A DNA stretch of 64,000 nucleotides, from the NCBI RefSeq assembly GCF_040643435.1, contig NZ_JBEYUH010000017.1, forward strand, positions 1-64,000, written 5' to 3'. The translations under genes and the position numbers were made by a program. Each line of letters starts with the position of its first letter. Position 1 is the first letter of the stretch. The notes below the pieces were generated by a model. It was not told where the DNA came from. It searched no databases and saw only the letters and a program-made list of their open reading frames with translations. The stretch comes from Rhodococcus sp040643435. Lineage in GTDB: Bacteria > Actinomycetota > Actinomycetes > Mycobacteriales > Mycobacteriaceae. Positions 55,486 to 63,560 of this stretch are shown in pieces.

Positions 55486-56274
55486 TCACGTGGGCGGCTC
55501 CGGCTCCGGCCGAGGCGCCTCCACTCTGGCCAGAACCGGCACGTGAGTGGTGCAGAAGGCGTCACCGTTGGCGATCGTCGCAAGTCGCTGCACGTGGGTT
55601 CCGAGGATCCGTACGAACGCTTCCTGTTCGGCCTCGCACAGTTCGGGGAACTGCTCTGCGACGTGGGATACCGGGCAGTGATGCTGGCAGATCTGCACGC
55701 CGGTACCGACACGGCGGGTCGACGCCGCGAATCCGGAAGCGGTGAACGCTCCGGCGATCTCCTCGGCGACGGCTTCGACGTCGTCGTCGTTCCGGTCGGC
55801 GGGCGCGATGCTGCCGAGGATCGAGTCCACGCGGCGCCGCGCGAAGTCCTCCACGGCGGCGTCGCCACCGAGTTCGCGCAGGTGCCGCATCGCGGCAGTC
55901 GCGAGATCGTCGTAGGAGTGCCCCAGGCGGGCACGACCGACCGCGGTGAGCTGGAAACGGCGGGCAGGCCGCCCGCGGCCTCGGCCCTGGCGTCGTGGTG
56001 GCGCCGCGGCCTGCGCTTCACCGGACTCGATGAGGGCATCGAGATGCCGCCGCACCCCTGCGGCGCTCAGCCCCAGCTGCTCGCCGATCTCGGGCGCGGT
56101 GATGGGGCCTTCTTCGAGGAGCAATTGCACGACCGCTGCGCGCGTCTGCCCTTCCGGCGCGTCGCGTCCGGTCGCCGATGAGGTCCGACGTACGTCCTCA
56201 GCCCGCGACGACGCCGCGGCAGGTGCTTGACCTGCACGTTCGGCGCGCTCAGCGGTGTCGGACGGGTTTTTCAC
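55486..56274 (-). CDS. sufR: SufR Fe-S cluster-sensing repressor
   Basis: 262 aa from the GTG at 56274. After about 45 disordered residues comes a winged HTH (about 45-105: AAVVQLLLEEGPITAPEIGEQLGLSAAGVRRHLDAL). A C-terminal sensor domain carries the cysteines CQHHC, ELCEAE and DAFCTTH, the ligand set for a [4Fe-4S] cluster. It represses the suf operon when clusters are plentiful. Its own start codon lies within the proposed operator (56271-56285), giving tight autoregulation. It is separated from sufB by 115 nt. Confidence 0.93.
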   Translation of the reverse strand: MKNPSDTAERAERAGQAPAAASSRAEDVRRTSSATGRDAPEGQTRAAVVQLLLEEGPITAPEIGEQLGLSAAGVRRHLDALIESGEAQAAAPPRRQGRGRGRPARRFQLTAVGRARLGHSYDDLATAAMRHLRELGGDAAVEDFARRRVDSILGSIAPADRNDDDVEAVAEEIAGAFTASGFAASTRRVGTGVQICQHHCPVSHVAEQFPELCEAEQEAFVRILGTHVQRLATIANGDAFCTTHVPVLARVEAPRPEPEPPT

Positions 56275-56285
56275 AACACCAGTGT
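56271..56285 (-). promoter_or_regulatory. SufR operator ACACT-N5-TGTGA
   Basis: Minus strand ACACTGGTGTTGTGA matches the ACACT-N5-TGTGA repeat described for mycobacterial SufR (from memory). The ACACT half belongs to a -10-like CACACT, and the TGTGA half contains the sufR GTG start. Confidence 0.7.
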
Positions 56286-56370
56286 GACGGAATTCGGAAG
56301 CTCGGTCCACTAAGGGTGCCCTTCATTACACGGGTGCCCGAGCCGGAAATGACCACCCCGGCCGCACCGT

Positions 56371-56376
56371 TACGCT
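56371..56376 (+). promoter_or_regulatory. -10 box TACGCT, leaderless transcript
   Basis: TACGCT is followed by 6 nt and the GTG at 56383 (mptB). Confidence 0.5.
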
Positions 56377-56382
56377 TCTGAC

Positions 56383-58110
56383 GTGCCGTCGACTCCTCCC
56401 CTGTCCGCCTCGCGTACGACTTCCCCGGCGCCGGGCCGACCCGGAGTCGCCGAGCGAGCGGGTAGATGGTTCCGGCGGGCCCTCGGCCTCGATGCCCCGA
56501 GTCCGCACGCGGACGTCGCCGTGGTTCTGCACGGCGACGAGGCCGAAGGTCGCGGGCTCGATACTGCGCAGACCACCTATCTGCACCGCATTCGCCTTCT
56601 CGGAGCCACCGGAGCGGTACTCATGGCGGTCGGCGCCCTCGGTGCCGGCGCTCAACCGGTCCTGCAGAACCCTGTGCAGGGCGTACGAGCACTCGGTCTG
56701 GCCGCGCGGATGCCCAGTGCGGCCTTGACGATGACGATGACGGGCACGGCGCTGGTGATCCTCGCGTGGCTGCTACTCGGCCGGTTCGCGATCGGCCGCC
56801 GGGAACCGGACGGTCCGCCACGTCGCCTGAGCCGATCGCAACTCGACCGCACCTTGCTGCTCTGGATCCTCCCGCTCGTCGTCGCACCTCCGATGTTCAG
56901 CAAGGATGTGTACTCCTACCTCGCGCAGAGCGAGATCGCGGCGCGGGGACTGGATCCGTACGCGATCGGACCTGCGGGCGCCTTGGGCGTCGACCACGTC
57001 CTGACGCGCACGGTACCCAACATCTGGCGTGATACTCCGGCCCCCTACGGTCCAGCCTTCCTGTGGATCGGCGAGAAGATCACCCATCTCACGGGCGAGA
57101 ACATCGTCGCCGGCATCTTCGTGCACCGACTGTTCGCGCTCGTCGGCGTCGCTCTGATCGTGTGGGCACTGCCCCGCCTGGCCCGCCGATGCGGTGTCGC
57201 ATCCGTGAGCGCGCTGTGGCTCGGTGCGGCGAATCCCCTGCTGCTGTTCCATCTGGTCGCCGGCATCCACAACGAAGCGCTCATGCTCGGGCTCATGCTC
57301 GCCGGCGTCGAACTGGCTCTGCGCGCGGTCCATCCCGCGGACGAGTCGTCCTCCCGGCTCCACCTCGCAGGATGGCTCGCAGCCGGTACGGCTCTCGTGG
57401 CGCTGTCGTCGATGATCAAGGTGCCGTCGTTGCTCGCGCTCGGATTCGTCGGGATGGCACTGGCACGTAAGTGGGGCGGTACCTTCCGGGCCGTGGCAGC
57501 CGCGGCCGCGGTGCTGGGTCTCGGCTCTGCCGTCGTCATCGTCGCGGTGAGCTGGGGAAGCGGACTCGGGCTGGGATGGACACAGACGCTGGGCACGGCG
57601 ACCGAGGTCCGCAGCTGGATGTCGATCCCGACCCTGCTCGGCATGGGCACCGGCCTCGGTGGCGTGCTGCTCGGTCTCGGGGATCACACGACCGCGGTGC
57701 TGTCGATCACCCGCCCCATCGCGGCACTGGTCGCCGGATTGATCACTGTGCGCATGCTGCTGGCGGTGCTCAAGGGACGACTCCACCCTGTGGGTGCGCT
57801 GGGTGTGTCGCTCGGAGCGATCGTGCTGCTCTTCCCCGTGGTTCAGCCCTGGTATCTCCTGTGGGCGGTGATCCCACTCGCAGCCTGGGCGACCCGTCCG
57901 GTGTTCAGGATTCCCACCATCGCGTTCTCGTCGGTGGTCGGCATGATCCTCATGCCCAACGGAAGCGAGTACCAGCCGTTCATCATCGTCCAGGCGTCGA
58001 TCGCGACCATCGTCGTGGTCGGTCTGATCATCGTCGCGACCCGCTCACGATTGCCGTGGCGTTTGCAGGAGCGCACACCACCGCGTCCGGTGGAAACCAC
58101 GGACGCCTAG
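56383..58110 (+). CDS. mptB: Polyprenol-phosphomannose alpha-1,6-mannosyltransferase MptB (GT-C)
   Basis: 575 aa with an N-terminal basic/polar region and about 13 transmembrane helices. GT-C features include an acidic loop after the first helices, with APPMFSKDVYSYLAQSEIAARGLDPY (about 165-190), and the AANPLLLFHLVAGIHNEALMLGL stretch. In corynebacteria and mycobacteria MptB (Rv1459c) starts the alpha-1,6-mannan core of lipomannan/lipoarabinomannan using decaprenyl-phosphomannose. Divergent from sufR, as in M. tuberculosis. Confidence 0.9.
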   Translation: MPSTPPLSASRTTSPAPGRPGVAERAGRWFRRALGLDAPSPHADVAVVLHGDEAEGRGLDTAQTTYLHRIRLLGATGAVLMAVGALGAGAQPVLQNPVQGVRALGLAARMPSAALTMTMTGTALVILAWLLLGRFAIGRREPDGPPRRLSRSQLDRTLLLWILPLVVAPPMFSKDVYSYLAQSEIAARGLDPYAIGPAGALGVDHVLTRTVPNIWRDTPAPYGPAFLWIGEKITHLTGENIVAGIFVHRLFALVGVALIVWALPRLARRCGVASVSALWLGAANPLLLFHLVAGIHNEALMLGLMLAGVELALRAVHPADESSSRLHLAGWLAAGTALVALSSMIKVPSLLALGFVGMALARKWGGTFRAVAAAAAVLGLGSAVVIVAVSWGSGLGLGWTQTLGTATEVRSWMSIPTLLGMGTGLGGVLLGLGDHTTAVLSITRPIAALVAGLITVRMLLAVLKGRLHPVGALGVSLGAIVLLFPVVQPWYLLWAVIPLAAWATRPVFRIPTIAFSSVVGMILMPNGSEYQPFIIVQASIATIVVVGLIIVATRSRLPWRLQERTPPRPVETTDA

Positions 58111-58113
58111 GCT
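58108..58113 (+). promoter_or_regulatory. -10 box TAGGCT overlapping the mptB stop
   Basis: The first three bases are the mptB stop codon. The GTG of the ABC ATPase follows after 8 nt, so this gene can be transcribed independently. Confidence 0.45.
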
Positions 58114-58121
58114 GGAAACCT

Positions 58122-59066
58122 GTGATCCCGAGTTCTCCCGCCGGTGCGCCGCCGGCTGTGTGCCTGGACGGCGTCGTCAAGACCTACGGGGGCATCACCG
58201 CGGTGAACGGTCTCGACCTGACCGTGGAACGTGCCCAGGTGCTCGCCCTTCTCGGTCCCAATGGCGCAGGCAAGACCACGACCGTGGAAATGTGTGAGGG
58301 TTTCATCACCCCCGATGCCGGTACCGTCCGCATCCTGGGCCTCGATCCCGTCGCCGACTCCGATTCCCTGCGCCCCAGGATCGGGGTGATGCTGCAGGGT
58401 GGGGGCGCCTACCCCGGTTCACGCGCCGGCGAGATGCTCGATCTGGTCGCGGCGTACTCGGCGGACCCCCTCGATCCCGACTGGTTGCTCCGACGACTCG
58501 GGCTCTCCGAAGCGCGGCGCACCCCCTACCGCCGATTGTCGGGAGGACAGCAGCAGCGTCTCGCGCTCGCGTGCGCGCTGGTCGGGCGCCCCGAACTCGT
58601 CTTCCTCGACGAACCCACCGCCGGTCTCGACGCCCAGGCACGTCTGCTCGTGTGGGAACTGATCGACGCGCTTCGGCGCGACGGCGTGAGCGTGCTGCTC
58701 ACCACCCACCTGATGAACGAGGCCGAAGAACTCGCCGACGAGATCGTGATCATCGATCACGGGCGGGTGGTCGCGGCCGGCACCCCCGACGAGGTCACCC
58801 GTGACGGCGCAGAGGGTCAGCTCTGGCTGACCGCGCCTGCGGGCCTCGACGTGAGCGCGCTCCAGTCGACTCTGGCGGGCACCCATCGGGTTTGTGAGGA
58901 CAATCCCGGGCGGTACCTCGTCGAAGGCACGATCGACCCGTCGGTCGTGGCAGCGGCTGCGTCGTGGTGCGCGAATCTGGGAGCGCTGGCAACCGAGATC
59001 CGGGTGGATCAGCGCAGCCTCGAGGACGTCTTCCTCGAGTTGACCGGTCGGGAGTTGAGAGGGTGA
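58122..59066 (+). CDS. ABC exporter ATP-binding protein (Rv1458c-like)
   Basis: 314 aa. Walker A GPNGAGKTTT (about 46-55), Q-loop MLQGGGAYPG, signature LSGGQQQRLALA, Walker B LVFLDEPTAGLD and H-loop THLMNEAEELADE. A C-terminal regulatory stretch (about 225-314) ends DVFLELTGRELRG, typical of DrrA/NodI-like drug and lipid exporters. It overlaps the permease gene by 4 bp. Confidence 0.92.
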   Translation: MIPSSPAGAPPAVCLDGVVKTYGGITAVNGLDLTVERAQVLALLGPNGAGKTTTVEMCEGFITPDAGTVRILGLDPVADSDSLRPRIGVMLQGGGAYPGSRAGEMLDLVAAYSADPLDPDWLLRRLGLSEARRTPYRRLSGGQQQRLALACALVGRPELVFLDEPTAGLDAQARLLVWELIDALRRDGVSVLLTTHLMNEAEELADEIVIIDHGRVVAAGTPDEVTRDGAEGQLWLTAPAGLDVSALQSTLAGTHRVCEDNPGRYLVEGTIDPSVVAAAASWCANLGALATEIRVDQRSLEDVFLELTGRELRG

Positions 59067-59860
59067 GCGTGACCCACGATCGTCTGGTGAACAACAGGTT
59101 CGCGGAAGGAACCTTCGTCCCTCGACCGAAGCCGAACTCGCCGTCGAAGATGCTCGCGGCGCAGACCGCCATGGAACTGAAGTTGCTGCTGCGCAACGGC
59201 GAGCAACTGCTGTTGACCATGTTCATCCCGGTGACGCTCCTGATCGGCCTGTCTCTTCTGCCGATCGGCGATCTCGGCGACTCGCGTGTCGAGCGGGTGT
59301 TGCCGGCGGTGATGATGGTGGCGGTGATGTCGACGGCCTTCACCGGCCAGGCGATCGCCGTGGGCTTCGACCGGCGCTACGGTGCCCTCAAGCGGATCGG
59401 TGCGACGGCGCTGCCCAAATGGGGAATCATCGCGGGCAAGAGCGCTGCGGTCGGGATCGTCGTCGTCGTGCAGTCCGTGCTGCTCGGGGCGATCGGGCTG
59501 GCCCTGGGATGGCGTCCCACATTCGCCGGGCTACTGATCGGCGCGGTCGTCATCGCGCTCGGCACAGTGATGTTCGCAACACTGGGCCTGCTCCTCGGAG
59601 GCACTCTGCGCGCCGAGATCGTGCTCGCTCTGGCGAACATCGTGTGGTTCGTGCTGCTCGGGATCGGCAGCGTCGCGGTTCTCGGCGACGTGATTCCGGA
59701 TGCGCTGGCCCACGTGCTGCGCGTCGTGCCTTCCGGAGCGCTGACCCTCGCGCTCGAGAACGCCGTGGCAGGCGCATTCGACTGGCTCTCGGTGGTCTCG
59801 CTCGTGGTGTGGACGGCCATCGGTGGTACGGCCGCGGCGAGATGGTTCCGGTTCACCTGA
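59063..59860 (+). CDS. ABC exporter permease (Rv1457c-like, ABC-2 type)
   Basis: 265 aa with a polar N-terminus and six hydrophobic helices. The ABC-2 loop AIAVGFDRRYGALKRIGATAL (about 101-121) is where the ATPase docks. It pairs with the preceding ATPase. Substrate unknown; neighbours ctaA and mptB allow a haem-related or envelope role but do not decide it. Confidence 0.9.
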   Translation: MSVTHDRLVNNRFAEGTFVPRPKPNSPSKMLAAQTAMELKLLLRNGEQLLLTMFIPVTLLIGLSLLPIGDLGDSRVERVLPAVMMVAVMSTAFTGQAIAVGFDRRYGALKRIGATALPKWGIIAGKSAAVGIVVVVQSVLLGAIGLALGWRPTFAGLLIGAVVIALGTVMFATLGLLLGGTLRAEIVLALANIVWFVLLGIGSVAVLGDVIPDALAHVLRVVPSGALTLALENAVAGAFDWLSVVSLVVWTAIGGTAAARWFRFT

Positions 59861-59890
59861 GCGTCGGGCGCCCGGATCCGGCACCACCCA

Positions 59891-59905
59891 ACTACAGCGT
59901 GTAGT
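59891..59905. promoter_or_regulatory. Perfect operator ACTACA-GCG-TGTAGT before ctaA
   Basis: 6-bp arms 59891-59896 and 59900-59905 with a 3-nt centre, 11 nt upstream of the ctaA -10 box TACCAT (59917-59922). The TACA/TGTA half sites are those of BlaI/CopY-type winged-helix repressors, though those usually have a 2-nt centre. Confidence 0.55.
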
Positions 59906-59916
59906 GGTTCACGCCG

Positions 59917-59922
59917 TACCAT
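59917..59922 (+). promoter_or_regulatory. -10 box TACCAT, leaderless ctaA transcript
   Basis: TACCAT is followed by 7 nt and the GTG at 59930. Confidence 0.5.
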
Positions 59923-59929
59923 CGGATCC

Positions 59930-60895
59930 GTGTTGTATCGCGGCTATCTGAGCCTTGTCGACCGTCTCCCGATGCCCTCGTTGCGGACGCAGAAGATCAT
60001 CGCGTTCCTCACGATTCTCACCCAGGGCGGCATTGCCGTGACCGGCTCGGTCGTCCGGGTGACCGCCTCCGGGCTGGGTTGCCCCACCTGGCCGCAGTGC
60101 TTCCCCGGGTCGATGATCCCGGTCGGCGTGTCGAGCGAAGTCGACACCCTCCACCAGGTGGTCGAGTTCGGCAACCGCCTGCTCACCTTCGTGGTGGTGG
60201 CCGTTGCCGCCGCGATCGTGCTCGCAGTGACCCGGGCACGCCGCCGCAGGGAGGTCATCGCCTGGGCGTGGCTGATGCCCGCGGGGACCGTGCTGCAGGC
60301 GATCATCGGTGGCATCACCGTGCTTGCCGGTCTCGCGTGGTGGACGGTCGCGATCCACATGCTCGCTTCGATGCTCATGGTGTGGCTGGCGGTCGTGCTC
60401 TACGCAAAGGTGAGCGAGCCCGACGAGGGCACCGTGGTCCAGGTCCTCCCCCAGCCGCTGCGATGGCTCACCGCTCTGTCGGGTGTCGCGCTCGGTGCCG
60501 TCCTCGTCCTGGGCACGATGGTCACCGGCGCCGGCCCCCACGCCGGAGACAAGAGCGCAGACGATCCCGTCCCCCGGCTCGCACTCGACATCACGAATCT
60601 CGTCCACCTGCACGCCGAGGCGCTCGTCGGCTATCTGGCCCTGCTGATCGGTCTCACATTCGCCGTCTACGCCGTACATGCCCCGCACTCCGTCAAGGTG
60701 CGGCTGAAGGTCGTTCTCGTCCTGGTGGTCGCGCAGGCCGGCATCGGCCTCGTCCAGTTCTGGACGGACGTGCCCGCCGTACTCGTCGTCCTGCACGTCG
60801 CGGGTGCGGGCCTGTGCACGGCCGCCACCGCTGCGGTGTGGGCCGCCGGTCGCGTGCGCACTTCCGCACCCGACCGCGAACCCGTCCCCGCCTGA
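59930..60895 (+). CDS. ctaA: Heme A synthase CtaA (Cox15)
   Basis: 321 aa, eight transmembrane helices in two homologous halves. Haem-ligand histidines are in LHQVVEFGNR, AIHMLAS, VHLHAEAL and VLHVAGAG. The extracellular loop has the redox cysteine pair of LGCPTWPQC (about 49-57). It oxidises the haem O methyl group to haem A for aa3-type cytochrome c oxidase. ctaB, the preceding step, lies 1.5 kb away. Confidence 0.95.
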   Translation: MLYRGYLSLVDRLPMPSLRTQKIIAFLTILTQGGIAVTGSVVRVTASGLGCPTWPQCFPGSMIPVGVSSEVDTLHQVVEFGNRLLTFVVVAVAAAIVLAVTRARRRREVIAWAWLMPAGTVLQAIIGGITVLAGLAWWTVAIHMLASMLMVWLAVVLYAKVSEPDEGTVVQVLPQPLRWLTALSGVALGAVLVLGTMVTGAGPHAGDKSADDPVPRLALDITNLVHLHAEALVGYLALLIGLTFAVYAVHAPHSVKVRLKVVLVLVVAQAGIGLVQFWTDVPAVLVVLHVAGAGLCTAATAAVWAAGRVRTSAPDREPVPA

Positions 60896-60976
60896 CGCAC
60901 CGGCGAGACGGCCCCTCCACGACCTCGAACTGAGGGAGGTGGTTCGTTGTCGGCGGAGCAGCGCGTGGGGAGTCTG

Positions 60977-61318
60977 TCAGCGCTCGTTGCGCGCCTTCGG
61001 GAACCGGGTCTGACCCGCCACCCAACCGGCCATCTTCGCCCAGTGCCCCTTCTGCGGGTTGGCGATGCTGGTGATCTCTCGATCCCACTCCGAGATCTCC
61101 ACGTCGGGGATCTCCTCGACGATCGCGCGTGCCGTCGGAAGGTCCTTGGCGACACGGTCGCCGAGAGTGCCGTCGGCGGCGACCACAGTGATCCGGACGC
61201 CCGACAGACCGATGGGCTGCAGCACGGCCTTGCCGGAGCCCCCGTGTGCCGCGACGAAACTGCGGATGGACGAGACGATGTCGGCCGGTGCGGCCACGAC
61301 CTGGGTTTCCACGCTCAT
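60977..61318 (-). CDS. Conserved small hypothetical protein (Rv1455-like position)
   Basis: 113 aa from the ATG at 61318, which lies 6 nt after TATTCT. Soluble, without signal peptide, mixed alpha/beta. Residues 45-75 read IGLSGVRITVVAADGTLGDRVAKD, and the C-terminus has EWDREITSIANPQKGHWAKMAGW. Its place beside qor is that of Rv1455 in M. tuberculosis. Function unknown. Divergent from qor through overlapping promoters. Confidence 0.75.
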   Translation of the reverse strand: MSVETQVVAAPADIVSSIRSFVAAHGGSGKAVLQPIGLSGVRITVVAADGTLGDRVAKDLPTARAIVEEIPDVEISEWDREITSIANPQKGHWAKMAGWVAGQTRFPKARNER

Positions 61319-61324
61319 GTCTGC

Positions 61325-61332
61325 AGAATACT
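61325..61332. promoter_or_regulatory. Overlapping divergent -10 boxes
   Basis: AGAATACT contains, on the minus strand, TATTCT (61325-61330) for the hypothetical gene and, on the plus strand, AATACT (61327-61332) for qor. The local sequence CAGAATACTG is nearly its own reverse complement. Confidence 0.5.
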
Positions 61333-61341
61333 GTGAGCCGC

Positions 61342-62307
61342 ATGCATGCAATCGAAGTGGCACAGCACGGCGGCCCCGACGTCCTCGTCTCTGTCGAGCG
61401 GCCCGACCCCGAGCCCGGCCCCGGAGAGTTGCTCGTCCGCACCGACGCGATCGGCGTGAACTTCATCGACACGTACTTTCGAACGGGTCTCTATCCCACC
61501 GACCTGCCCTATATACCCGGATCGGAAGGTACCGGCACGGTCGTCGCGGTGGGCGAGGGCGTCCGGGACACGGCAGTGGGCGATCGCGTGTCGTGGTGCG
61601 CAGCCCCCGCTTCCTACGCCGAGCTCGTCCGCGTCCCCGAGAACGTGGCGGTACCGGTCCCCGATTCCGTATCTCCGGAGCAGGCTGCCTCGGTGCTGCT
61701 GCAGGGCATGACGGCGCACTATTTGCTGAACTCGACGTACCCGGCGCAACCCGGCGACACCGTCCTCCTCCACGCCGGCGCCGGTGGTGTCGGTCTGATC
61801 CTCACCCAGCTCGCCACGGCGAAGGGTGTGCGAGTGATCAGCACGGTGTCCTCCGACGAGAAGGAGGAGCTCTCCCGCGGGGCCGGTGCGGCCGAAGTGC
61901 TGCGGTACGGCGACGATCTCGCCGAGCGGGTGCGCGCACTCACCGGCGGTGAGGGAGTCGCCGCAGCATACGACGGTGTGGGGGCCGCAACCTTCGAGGC
62001 CTCACTGGCGTCCGTGCGGGTGCGGGGCACGGTTGCACTGTTCGGTGCGGCGAGCGGTCCCGTCCCGCCCTTCGACCTGCAGCGCCTCAACCCCGCAGGT
62101 TCGCTGTTCGTCACCCGACCCACCCTCGCCCACTACACCCGCGACCGTGACGAGCTGCTGTGGCGTGCGGGAGACGTACTCGATGCGCTCGCCGACGGAT
62201 CGTTGACCATCCGGATCGGCGCGAGCTACCCGCTGGCCGAGGCCGCCCGCGCCCACACCGATCTCGAGGGGCGCCGCACCACCGGCTCGATCGTCCTGCT
62301 CCCCTGA
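61342..62307 (+). CDS. qor: NADPH:quinone reductase / zeta-crystallin family oxidoreductase
   Basis: 321 aa, zinc-independent MDR family. Residues GVNFIDTYFRTGLYP (34-48) and the cofactor motif HAGAGGVGLILTQLA (about 143-157) are typical, as is the C-terminal TTGSIVLLP. It reduces quinones or enals with NADPH. The ATG at 61342 is preferred over a GTG nine bases earlier because relatives begin MHAIEV. Counterpart of Rv1454c by position. Confidence 0.93.
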   Translation: MHAIEVAQHGGPDVLVSVERPDPEPGPGELLVRTDAIGVNFIDTYFRTGLYPTDLPYIPGSEGTGTVVAVGEGVRDTAVGDRVSWCAAPASYAELVRVPENVAVPVPDSVSPEQAASVLLQGMTAHYLLNSTYPAQPGDTVLLHAGAGGVGLILTQLATAKGVRVISTVSSDEKEELSRGAGAAEVLRYGDDLAERVRALTGGEGVAAAYDGVGAATFEASLASVRVRGTVALFGAASGPVPPFDLQRLNPAGSLFVTRPTLAHYTRDRDELLWRAGDVLDALADGSLTIRIGASYPLAEAARAHTDLEGRRTTGSIVLLP

Positions 62308-62317
62308 GCCCACAGAT

Positions 62318-62351
62318 GCCTGTGCCCCGGCCGACCGGCCGGGGCACAGGC
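62318..62351. terminator. Perfect 15-bp terminator hairpin
   Basis: Arms 62318-62332 and 62337-62351 pair exactly around a GACC loop, between the convergent qor and ctaB genes. Confidence 0.8.
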
Positions 62352-62370
62352 TGTGAAGATCAGCGGCCGC

Positions 62371-63348
62371 TCAGAAGTACGAGCCGATCGTGGGCAGTGC
62401 GAGCACGGAGTCGATCGCCAGGCCCAGGCACACCACCGCGAGATAGTTGTTGGACTGCAGGAACAGCCTGAGCGGCTTGACCGTCGCCCCACCGCGCACG
62501 CTGCTGTAGAGCTGGTGGGCGACGATCAGGAACCACGCACCCGCCAGTAGCGCAACAGCCGCATAGATCACGCCGGCGGCCGGGACGATGGCCAGAGTCG
62601 CAAGCACCGTCGCCCAGGTATACGCAAGGATCTGCTTGGTGACGTGCTGTTCGGTCGCGATCACCGGCAGCATCGGCACGCCCGCCGCCTTGTAGTCCTC
62701 CTTGTAGCGCATCGCGAGAGCCCAGGTGTGCGGCGGTGTCCAGAAGAAGACCACCAGGAACAACACGATCGGTTCCCAGCTCAGCGAGCCCGTCACTGCG
62801 GCCCAGCCGACCATCACGGGCATGCACCCGGCGGCGCCGCCCCAGACCACGTTCTGCCAGGTCCGGCGCTTGAGCACCATCGTGTACACCAGCACGTAGA
62901 ACGCGATGGTCGCGACGACGAGCAGCCCGGCGAGCAGATTGGCCCGCCACCACAACCACACGAACGATGCGACACCGAGCGCCATGCCGAAGACGAAGGC
63001 ATTGCGTGTCGGCACCGTCTGTCGGGCGAGCGGACGCAACGCCGTGCGTTTCATGACCTTGTCGATGTCCGCGTCGACGACGCAGTTCAGCGCGTTGGCG
63101 CTCGCCGCTCCCATCCAACCGCCGAACAGGGTGCTCAGGATGAGCACGATGTCGACGTTCCCGCGGTCGGCGAACAGCATCGCGGGAATCGTTGCGACCA
63201 GCAGGAGTTCGATCACCCGCGGCTTGGTCAGCGCGATGTAGGCGAGGATGGTGCCGGAGATCCGGCCCCACGCGGTCTCGGGGCGGGGGGCACGAGGCGC
63301 TTCGGGGGCGCCGAAGCCGTGTCCTCCCGGCCGTCGCCCTGCCCGCAC
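62371..63348 (-). CDS. ctaB: Protoheme IX farnesyltransferase CtaB (heme O synthase)
   Basis: 325 aa from the GTG at 63348, with AAGGAG 5 nt upstream; GTG at 63378 would add ten residues. Eight or nine transmembrane helices. The prenyl-diphosphate motifs are NCVVDADIDKVMKRT and YKEDYKAAGVPMLP. It makes haem O from haem B, the step before CtaA. TAACAT on the minus strand (63434-63439) is a possible -10. Confidence 0.95.
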   Translation of the reverse strand: MRAGRRPGGHGFGAPEAPRAPRPETAWGRISGTILAYIALTKPRVIELLLVATIPAMLFADRGNVDIVLILSTLFGGWMGAASANALNCVVDADIDKVMKRTALRPLARQTVPTRNAFVFGMALGVASFVWLWWRANLLAGLLVVATIAFYVLVYTMVLKRRTWQNVVWGGAAGCMPVMVGWAAVTGSLSWEPIVLFLVVFFWTPPHTWALAMRYKEDYKAAGVPMLPVIATEQHVTKQILAYTWATVLATLAIVPAAGVIYAAVALLAGAWFLIVAHQLYSSVRGGATVKPLRLFLQSNNYLAVVCLGLAIDSVLALPTIGSYF

Positions 63349-63463
63349 ACTGTCTCCTTGTCCCACGCGGATCCGCACCTTCGTTTCGCCCGTTCACGGT
63401 CGCCCGGTTCCGGACGCTCCTCTACTACGGACGATGTTAGACCGGACCGATGCCCGGACCGAA

Positions 63464-63492
63464 TCGACCCACTCGGAGCAGCGCACTAGTCT
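63464..63492 (+). promoter_or_regulatory. Promoter of tkt
   Basis: TCGACC (63464-63469), a 17-bp spacer and TAGTCT (63487-63492), about 60 nt before the transketolase start. Confidence 0.5.
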
Positions 63493-63560
63493 GAAGTAGC
63501 GCGCGGGCCGACTTTCACCCGCCGGGACCCCGTACACCCATGTCAGGAGACTTCAAGCTC

